Source: Pseudomonadota bacterium
GTDB taxonomy: Bacteria > Myxococcota > Myxococcia > Myxococcales > Anaeromyxobacteraceae
NCBI GenBank assembly: GCA_023419875.1
Contig: JAEZXM010000210.1
Span: forward strand, 1-12,312
DNA length: 12,312 bases
Direction: 5' to 3'
How positions within the stretch are numbered: position 1 is the first letter of the stretch; the number at the start of each line of letters is the position of its first letter. Shown here one piece after another: positions 8,261-12,312 of the stretch. The notes beneath the pieces were generated by a model. It did no database searches. It worked only from the letters and a program-made list of their open reading frames with translations, and was not told the origin of the DNA. Both the position numbers and the translations under genes were made by a program.

Positions 8261-8297
8261 GGCCCCGGCCTGCCGCTTCTCCGCGGTGGCCGGGGCC
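8261..8297 (+). terminator. Strong GC hairpin downstream of the GH74 gene
   Basis: A perfect 10-bp stem, GGCCCCGGCC (8261-8270) with GGCCGGGGCC (8288-8297), encloses a 17-nt loop that can pair further (CCGC 8273-8276 with GCGG 8283-8286). It starts 26 bases after the GH74 stop codon. The tail is only CTTCT, so it may end transcription as a Rho-independent site with a weak U-tract or simply protect the mRNA 3' end. Confidence 0.65.
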
Positions 8298-8301
8298 CTT
8301 C

Positions 8302-8319
8302 TGACATGACATGACATGA
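8302..8319 (+). repeat. TGACA pentamer microrepeat (3.6 copies)
   Basis: TGACA is repeated three times followed by TGA. It forms the left part of the 37-bp sequence shared with 10515-10551, where the pentamer is present in about two copies. The copy number difference suggests slippage or decay of a common ancestor. Confidence 0.75.
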
Positions 8320-8343
8320 TCGCAGTTTGGAGTTCCTGGCCGC
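8307..8343 (+). repeat. Interspersed repeat, copy A
   Basis: Aligned without gaps to 10515-10551, 31 of 37 bases are identical. The identical blocks are TGACATGACAT (positions 1-11), TCGC, TTGGAGTTCCT (positions 21-31) and CCGC. Both copies are on the plus strand, giving a ~2.2-kb spacing. This copy begins ten bases past the GH74 terminator hairpin. It could be a relic of a mobile-element end or a regulatory repeat. Confidence 0.65.
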
Positions 8344-8705
8344 ACGTGCGCGAGCCGGAGGGGGCGCGGATGTGAACCGGAACGTGACCGCTCGACTCGA
8401 CGCCGACCGGCGCCTCGTCGCGGTCGAGTGCTCGACGCCTGCGGTCAGCCGAATCGACTCGCGGGGCCTCCGCACGACCGCGACGATGCGGTGGTCAGAT
8501 TGCCGCCGCGATCGATCGTCGAGCCACCCCGCGCACCACGTTGCTCACGGACGAGGAGGCGTTCGGGCGAACCCGCCAGGGTCCACTGCCGGTCATGGAC
8601 GCCAACTTCTGGTTCCGGGCATCATGCGGGATTCCACGCTTGGTGCATCGGGGCGCGTCCGCCTCCGTGCGGGCATGGGGCGTCGGTTTCTCAGGGAGGC
8701 CATCG
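8344..8705. other. Non-coding stretch before the CFI-box gene
   Basis: About 360 bases with no convincing gene on either strand. The CFI-box reading frame stays open back to a TTG at 8541, but those codons have no recognisable domain and no ribosome binding site. A 10-bp palindrome CGATCGATCG occurs around 8508-8517, and several GTCGAG/CTCGAC pairs between 8391 and 8440 could fold into weak hairpins. The promoter of the next gene should lie here, but I cannot place it. Confidence 0.5.
8693..8699 (+). promoter_or_regulatory. Ribosome binding site fixing the CFI-box protein start
   Basis: AGGGAGG is a near-ideal Shine-Dalgarno site six bases before ATG 8706. It decides between this start and the longer frame that is open from 8541. 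Confidence 0.7.
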
Positions 8706-9995
8706 ATGGCGCGGAAGCGAAGCGGCGCTCGGCGCACGCGAGGATCAGCGGCCAAGGACGTGCGGCTCGAGTTCGACATCGCGTCTCCGATGCCGAACCT
8801 CGTTCACAACCTCGAAGTCGTGAATCGGCGGTTGGCGCACGTCGAAGACTGGATCGCGCGATTTCACGATGAGGGCGTTTCGCTGACCCGTGCGGAGTAT
8901 GCGCGTCGGCTTCGCGACCGCAAGCGGGCGCTCACCTCCGAGATCGAGAAGCAGTCGAAGCAGCGGAAGGCGGCGAGCGGCGCGCCGGCGGCGCACATGA
9001 CGCCCGCGCAGCACCTCGCGGATATGCGGGCGAAGATCGACCATGGCTTGCTGACGCCGCTGACGGGCCCTTGCCCGACGCTCATCGGACACGCCACGCC
9101 CGGCCCCCTCACTCAGGCTCGGAACGCCTCCGACAGCATCAACCACGGATCTTGGGTCAGGCACGGGTACGACGACACGCACCTTGCGACTTACGGGGTC
9201 TGCATCGTTGATTCCCAGCTGCACGACAAGGCCTCGATCTGGCGCGATGACGACCCTGATTACACCGCGGTGGCCTACGACCTGGTCTGGAGACTCCCGC
9301 CGGCCGTCTGCTCGAGCGCGTACATCGAGACGAGTATTCCCTTCTCCGCTCACCTCGAGTTCACCAACGGAGCGGACGACGGCGGAGCGTTCCAGGCGCT
9401 CTGCGCGCTCGCCTCGGGCGACGTGTTCGGCGGGCCGACCACCTATGTCTTCAGTGCGTCCGACGTCGTCGCGGAGGGCCGGGCGACCGGAACCTATCAC
9501 GTCGCACAATTCGTTCTCGACACGCATTCCGCCGTCGCGAAGGGGCACACCCAGTTCATCCAGTTCTGCTTCCTGCTCCGGCTGTGGGCTCAGGATGGCC
9601 AGGTCGGCGTCGTGGGCAGCTTCACCCTCGATTCAGGACCGACGCTGCAGTACCTGATCAGCCCCTTCAACTGCTTCATCTCGACCGCCATCTACCAGGC
9701 GCTCGGGAAGGGCGACGACTGCAGCGAGCTGACGGTGCTTCGGCGGTTCAGGGACTCGTACGTTCGCAGCCGGCCCGGCGGCGCCGAGCTGATCGCCGCT
9801 TACTACCGCGATGCTCCCGCAATCATGCGGAAGCTGATGCGGCGCGAGGGTTCGCGCGGAATCCTGCTCGCGGCGTATGATCGGTATCTCCGCAAGGCGG
9901 TCGAGGACATCACCGGCGGTCGCCTCGAGAGCGCGTTCGCACGCTACACCAGCATGATGAAGTGGCTCGAGGGGATGTCCGCGCACAGCGGATAG
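8706..9995 (+). CDS. CFI-box C-terminal-domain protein with an unrecognised N-terminal region
   Basis: 429 residues. Residues 1-25 are basic (MARKRSGARRTR); ~30-115 is charged and helical with a probable coiled coil (IARFHDEGVSL to EKQSKQRK); ~118-318 is a beta-rich domain I do not recognise, with several cysteines. The end is a CFI-box domain: CFISTAIY at 323-330, then GKGDDC (335-339), ELTVLRRFRDSYV, ELIAAYYRDAPAI and a helical tail (KAVEDITGGRLESAF). The CFI-box family (consensus CFIATAAYG followed by LRRFRD) is a known C-terminal region found in many bacteria with no established activity; the DDC version seen here is a variant of it. There is no signal peptide or membrane segment. Codon composition differs from the GH74 gene: 34/60 G+C at 9181-9240 and 36/60 at 8761-8820. 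This is consistent with acquisition by transfer. Function unknown. Confidence 0.85.
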   Translation: MARKRSGARRTRGSAAKDVRLEFDIASPMPNLVHNLEVVNRRLAHVEDWIARFHDEGVSLTRAEYARRLRDRKRALTSEIEKQSKQRKAASGAPAAHMTPAQHLADMRAKIDHGLLTPLTGPCPTLIGHATPGPLTQARNASDSINHGSWVRHGYDDTHLATYGVCIVDSQLHDKASIWRDDDPDYTAVAYDLVWRLPPAVCSSAYIETSIPFSAHLEFTNGADDGGAFQALCALASGDVFGGPTTYVFSASDVVAEGRATGTYHVAQFVLDTHSAVAKGHTQFIQFCFLLRLWAQDGQVGVVGSFTLDSGPTLQYLISPFNCFISTAIYQALGKGDDCSELTVLRRFRDSYVRSRPGGAELIAAYYRDAPAIMRKLMRREGSRGILLAAYDRYLRKAVEDITGGRLESAFARYTSMMKWLEGMSAHSG

Positions 9996-10075
9996 GCGGC
10001 CGCCATCGCGCGGCCCGCGCTCACCTTTCACGCCGGGAGCGCCGGCTCCGCGGCGAGCCGAACTCGTACGATCCG

Positions 10076-10111
10076 ACGCCGCCCCTCGGCAACGAACCAG
10101 AGGGGAGGCGT
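10076..10111. terminator. Imperfect inverted repeat between convergent gene remnants, possible bidirectional terminator
   Basis: ACGCCGCCCCTC (10076-10087) pairs with GAGGGGAGGCGT (10100-10111) in an 11 of 12 bp stem with a 12-nt loop. It lies 81 bases past the CFI-box stop codon and 62 bases past the end of the opposing malectin remnant. There is no T-run on either side, so termination is only a possibility. Confidence 0.3.
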
Positions 10112-10173
10112 ACGGCGGATCCGACCTGAGCGAGTGCTCACACCAGCCGACGCGCGCGGCCCGTGCTCGTTCG

Positions 10174-10463
10174 TCACTCCTCCGGCACGATCGCTATCGC
10201 GTCGACCTTCGGATTGTCGATTCCGTTCGCGTGGAACCGGATCACCGCCCGGCCTCAGTCGTCGGCCGTGGCGTTGAACGTCCGCTCGATCGCGCGATTT
10301 GCACCGCCCGCCTGCGCGTAGATGTCGAACGCGGTCAGCACCGTCGCGCCGTTGATGGTCACGTCGAAGGTCCGCCGCTCTGCGGCCGTATGGAAGATCT
10401 CGGCGAAGTAGAGCGTGACCGCCAGCCAGCGCCTCTGGGCCTCACCGCGAGTCGAGCGTAGGT
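10174..10463 (-). pseudogene. Decayed malectin-like domain remnant
   Basis: Read on the minus strand, AVTLYFAEIFHTAAERRTF, INGATVLTAFDIYAQAG and RTFNATADD match the malectin module at residues ~286-340 of the lipoprotein encoded at 619-3906. The frame is then broken by TGA at 10255-10257. It resumes in the same frame as GRAVIRFHANGIDNPKV and ends at TGA 10174-10176, matching QVVIQFTRSGGPDNPKI of the intact copy. Upstream, the match continues only in another frame (TYARLAVRPRGAG against FTYTLPNLGAG), so a frameshift lies near 10425-10440. Similarity stops at about 10463, beside the short-repeat tract. The N-terminal half of the domain and any signal peptide are missing. It is a dead fragment of a carbohydrate-binding or secreted protein paralogous to the lipoprotein. 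Confidence 0.8.
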
Positions 10464-10475
10464 GGGCACCGGACA

Positions 10476-10577
10476 TTTCTACTTGGCAGAGAGGGAGACA
10501 GTTCTACTTGGCGTTGACATGACATTGTCGCCGCTTGGAGTTCCTACCCGCTCCTACCCGCTGGAGTTCCTACCCGC
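10476..10577 (+). repeat. Tract of short direct repeats between two gene remnants
   Basis: TTCTACTTGGC occurs at 10477-10487 and 10502-10512 (25-nt period). TGGAGTTCCTACCCGC occurs at 10536-10551 and 10562-10577 (26-nt period), with the shorter TCCTACCCGC also at 10552-10561. Between the two sets lies TTGACATGACATTGTC, containing the palindrome GACA-T-TGTC (10521-10529). The spaced boxes recall multiple transposase-binding sites at transposon ends (as in Tn7- or IS21-like elements), but no transposase is visible. The tract begins near where the malectin remnant fades and ends within ~8 bases of where the dehydrogenase remnant breaks off. Confidence 0.65.
10515..10551 (+). repeat. Interspersed repeat, copy B
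   Basis: Partner of 8307-8343 (31/37 identical, same orientation). Here it lies within the short-repeat tract, and its right end (TTGGAGTTCCTACCCGC) is itself duplicated 26 bases downstream. The pair brackets the CFI-box gene and the malectin remnant. Confidence 0.65.
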
Positions 10578-10582
10578 CGCGA

Positions 10583-11040
10583 CGCGTAGCCCGATGACAC
10601 GTTCACGATGCGTCCATGCCCGCGCTCCAGCATCGCCGGGACCCACGCGCGGCAGGTCCGCACCGCGCCCCAGAGGTTCGTCTCGAACGTCGCGCGCAGC
10701 TCCTCGCACGGCGCCGACAGGAGCGAGCCGCCCGGATAGACGCCGGCGTTGTTCACGAGCACGTCCACGTGCCGCCCCTGCGCGCGACGCCGGACGGCGC
10801 ACGCGTCGACCGCCGCCGCGTCCGCAACGTCCAACTCGGCCCGACCGCGTCGCCCGCCGAGCGCCGGAGGTCTTCCGCCGCGCGCTCGACGGCGGGCGCG
10901 TCCCTCCCCGTCAGGATCACCCGCAGCCCCGCCGCCGCGAGCTGCTTCGCGAGCCCGATCCCCCGGTTCGCACCGGTGACGAGCGCGGTCCGTCGAGCCG
11001 TCGTGCGACCCCGTCGAAGGGAAGCTAACCCTGCGATCAC
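10583..11040 (-). pseudogene. Truncated, frameshifted short-chain dehydrogenase/reductase (SDR)
   Basis: The minus strand from about 11040 reads TALVTGANRGIGLAKQLAAAG (TGxxxGIG cofactor motif), then VILTGRD and a helix to GDAV. The frame then shifts: ELDVADAAAVDA continues in another frame, followed by VDVLVNNAGVYPGG (NNAG motif), TFETNLWGAV and GHGRIVNVSSGYA (catalytic Ser strand). Restoring one C near 10838-10845 would give DAVRAELDVAD, so a single-base deletion explains the shift. The motif RGIGLAKQLA also looks two residues short. The protein ends at about 10583, before the YxxxK catalytic pair, so roughly the last 90 residues are missing. The true start is uncertain; residues before RTALVTG may be non-coding. 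It was an NAD(P)-dependent oxidoreductase of unknown substrate, now almost certainly inactive. Confidence 0.82.
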
Positions 11041-11129
11041 GCGCGGGTCCGTCTCAAGGCCGTGCCTAGCGCCGCCCGGCCCCTATGAGGCACCCTCACC
11101 GAGCGCGACCGGCTGTCCGTCGAATGAGC

Positions 11130-11154
11130 CATGATTCCCGCCGAGCGGGTCATG
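11130..11154. other. Bulged inverted repeat upstream of the 309-residue gene
   Basis: CATGA-TT-CCCGC (11130-11141) pairs with GCGGG-TCATG (11145-11154): ten base pairs, a 2-nt bulge and a 3-nt loop. It lies ~130 bases before the next start codon. It could be an operator or a leader hairpin. The rest of 11041-11281 shows no gene. Confidence 0.35.
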
Positions 11155-11251
11155 AGCGCGCGAGCCGGTCACGCCGAATTCTGGGCAGGCACCGCTGCAT
11201 CGGTCGCAGGCCTGGTCCACGGAACACAACGCGCAGCGCACGTCGACCGAG

Positions 11252-11267
11252 CTTCACGCGAGTGAAG
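11252..11267 (+). promoter_or_regulatory. Hairpin with GCGA loop abutting the ribosome binding site
   Basis: CTTCAC (11252-11257), loop GCGA, GTGAAG (11262-11267): a perfect 6-bp stem capped by a GNRA-class tetraloop. It ends two bases before the GGAGGG ribosome binding site at 11270-11275 of the 309-residue gene. In an mRNA leader this could limit or stabilise ribosome access; it could also be a DNA-level operator. Confidence 0.45.
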
Positions 11268-11281
11268 ACGGAGGGTGGATC

Positions 11282-12211
11282 ATGCCGGAGAAGTCGATCG
11301 TTTCGGAGGCGTTCCGGCGTCTGGTCGCGCCAAGGCAGTCCGCCCTGGCGTACGAGGCCCTCGTCGACCTCGAGCGCTCGAAGGACCCGAAGAAGTTCGC
11401 CCGCGCGATGACCGTGCGCGACAAGCGTGACGCGCTCGGCCGGATTGAGTTCCTCGAGCACGGCGATCGCGCGACCCTGAACCGCGAGGCGCTGGTCCCG
11501 ATCGCCGCGTCTGAACAAGCCGTTCACGTGGGGCCTGCCGCCGACATCGCCGCGCTGCTCGTTCACCTCGCGGGGATCGGGCAGCTGGGCTGCAACTGCG
11601 TGACGCCCTTCAAGTTCGAATCGGTCACCGTGGGTGACGCCATGAGCGGCCCGGAGCTCACCGACGTCCGGAACGGCGTGATGGGTGCGTTCCGGCGTGT
11701 CGAGGGCGAGTACACGGTTACGAACACGGGGGAAACCGACACGACGACGCGCGTCTCGCGCGCGGGTTCTATCTCGATCAACTTCTCCGCAGCTGCACCC
11801 GCGAGCGGCAACTACTACCTCCTGCTGCCCGGAGCGAACCTACTGGCCAGGGGCTACACGCGCGTCATCGGTCACGGGAACTACTCGACCTCGTACGACG
11901 CCAAGGTGTTCGTGGACACCGAGACGATCCTCGAGGTTGGAAGCCTCGTCGTGGAGAACACGCTCCAGCGGGTCCACGACGACGGCACGCGGTCCGAGGA
12001 CCGCACGACCTTCTTCGATCGTTCGTTCGCGCTCGCCCCGCGCTGGGTTCGGTTCCAGGCTGGCGCGAACGCGCTGGTGTCGATGAAGTACGTCCTCGTG
12101 GTCGATACGGAGGCGAACGTGGACGGGCTCGCGATTGGTGTCGTCAACAGGTTCGGGTTCCTCGCGAACTCCAAGAACAATTACGGCACGCTCCTGATCC
12201 GAGCGAACTGA
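11282..12211 (+). CDS. Hypothetical protein, 309 residues, helical N-terminus and beta-rich C-terminus
   Basis: Start ATG 11282 with GGAGGG six bases upstream. I do not recognise the family. Residues 1-95 are charged and mostly helical (EAFRRLVAPRQSALAYEALVDL, then a RAMTVRDKRDALGRIEFLEHGD segment). A short LGCNCVTPF stretch at 102-110 has two cysteines. Residues ~110-309 are beta-strand-rich (GEYTVTNTG, SISINFSAA, NYYLLLPG, AKVFVDTETILEVGSLVV, WVRFQAGANALVSMKYVLVV) and look like a beta-sandwich. There is no signal peptide or membrane helix, so it is cytoplasmic unless exported by another route. A second gene starts 33 bases after its stop, suggesting an operon. Its layout, helical then beta-rich, recalls the first part of the CFI-box protein at 8706-9995, but that resemblance is weak. 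Confidence 0.8.
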   Translation: MPEKSIVSEAFRRLVAPRQSALAYEALVDLERSKDPKKFARAMTVRDKRDALGRIEFLEHGDRATLNREALVPIAASEQAVHVGPAADIAALLVHLAGIGQLGCNCVTPFKFESVTVGDAMSGPELTDVRNGVMGAFRRVEGEYTVTNTGETDTTTRVSRAGSISINFSAAAPASGNYYLLLPGANLLARGYTRVIGHGNYSTSYDAKVFVDTETILEVGSLVVENTLQRVHDDGTRSEDRTTFFDRSFALAPRWVRFQAGANALVSMKYVLVVDTEANVDGLAIGVVNRFGFLANSKNNYGTLLIRAN

Positions 12212-12244
12212 GCGGCCCGGCACCTCGAAGGAGAGAAGGCGGCC

Positions 12245-12312
12245 ATGACGAAGCCCCCGACCAGCCCCGAGCCTCCCGGCTCCCCGATGCTGTCCCCGCT
12301 GACCACGAGAGA
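12245..12312 (+). CDS. Start of a further gene, cut by the right edge
   Basis: ATG at 12245 follows the 309-residue gene by 33 bases, with AAGGAG at 12228-12233 and GAGAAGG at 12233-12239 as possible ribosome binding sites. The 22 visible codons are open and read as a proline/serine-rich start (MTKPPTSPEPPGSPMLSP). The short gap and same strand suggest co-transcription with 11282-12211. Nothing more can be said about its product. Confidence 0.55.
   Translation, partial: MTKPPTSPEPPGSPMLSPLTTR

Noticed and set aside
4256..8345. Very long open frames in another plus frame and on the minus strand across the GH74 gene (over 1300 codons each)
   Set aside because: Their translations are Arg/Gly/Pro/His-rich with no domain, as expected when a very GC-rich gene is read in other frames. 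The 4326-8234 frame has the signal peptide, GH74 motifs and ribosome binding site.
8541..8705. Longer start (TTG 8541) for the CFI-box protein
   Set aside because: No ribosome binding site and no domain in the added residues, whereas ATG 8706 follows AGGGAGG at ideal spacing.
10255..10257. In-frame TGA in the malectin remnant as a recoded (selenocysteine) codon
   Set aside because: The intact paralogue has no cysteine at that place, and the upstream frameshift and missing N-terminus already mark the gene as dead.
10231..10461. Plus-strand open frame across the malectin remnant
   Set aside because: Antisense of a recognisable domain and without its own similarity.
10476..10577. CRISPR array
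   Set aside because: Only two copies of each box, with two different box types, short lengths and a partly repetitive spacer; no cas gene nearby.
1..12312. tRNA, rRNA or phage attachment sites
   Set aside because: I saw no cloverleaf with a TTCGA-type T-loop and CCA end, no rRNA sequence and no integrase.

Overview
The window is very GC-rich: a 60-base sample at 6241-6300 is 48/60 G+C. It has clear Shine-Dalgarno sites (GAGGAG, AGGGAGG, GGAGGG) and large, modular secreted proteins. This suits a bacterium with a big, GC-rich genome. A Myxococcota (Anaeromyxobacter-like) or similar soil lineage is my best guess from overall style and the CFI-box protein, but the sequence does not prove it.

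Left part (1-4325). Two minus-strand genes lie here. The first, cut by the left edge, encodes a LacI/GalR-type sugar-binding fold with no DNA-binding domain. The second encodes a 1095-residue lipoprotein that strings together a CBM2-like module, two bacterial repeats flanking a malectin-like module, a DUF362 domain and a complete-looking SMP-30/gluconolactonase propeller. A 419-bp divergent spacer follows, carrying a near-perfect LacI-family operator (4174-4187) on the side of the next gene.

Centre (4326-8300). A secreted GH74 xyloglucanase has both predicted catalytic aspartates, four ~100-residue Ig-like repeats and a C-terminal module that looks like an unclassified carbohydrate-binding domain. 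A strong GC hairpin follows it. Together with the divergent lipoprotein this suggests a plant-polysaccharide (xyloglucan/cellulose) locus under LacI-type sugar control.

Right part (8300-12312). Composition drops (34/60 G+C at 9181-9240) and the region looks like accessory DNA. It holds a CFI-box C-terminal-domain protein of unknown function, a decayed malectin remnant, a tract of short direct repeats (10476-10577) and a frameshifted, truncated short-chain dehydrogenase remnant. After these come an unrecognised 309-residue protein and the first codons of a gene probably co-transcribed with it. A 37-bp sequence is shared (31/37 identical) between 8307-8343 and 10515-10551. The two copies are in direct orientation and bracket the CFI-box gene and the malectin remnant, and the second lies in the repeat tract where both pseudogenes break off. 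A mobile or recombinational origin is the simplest reading.
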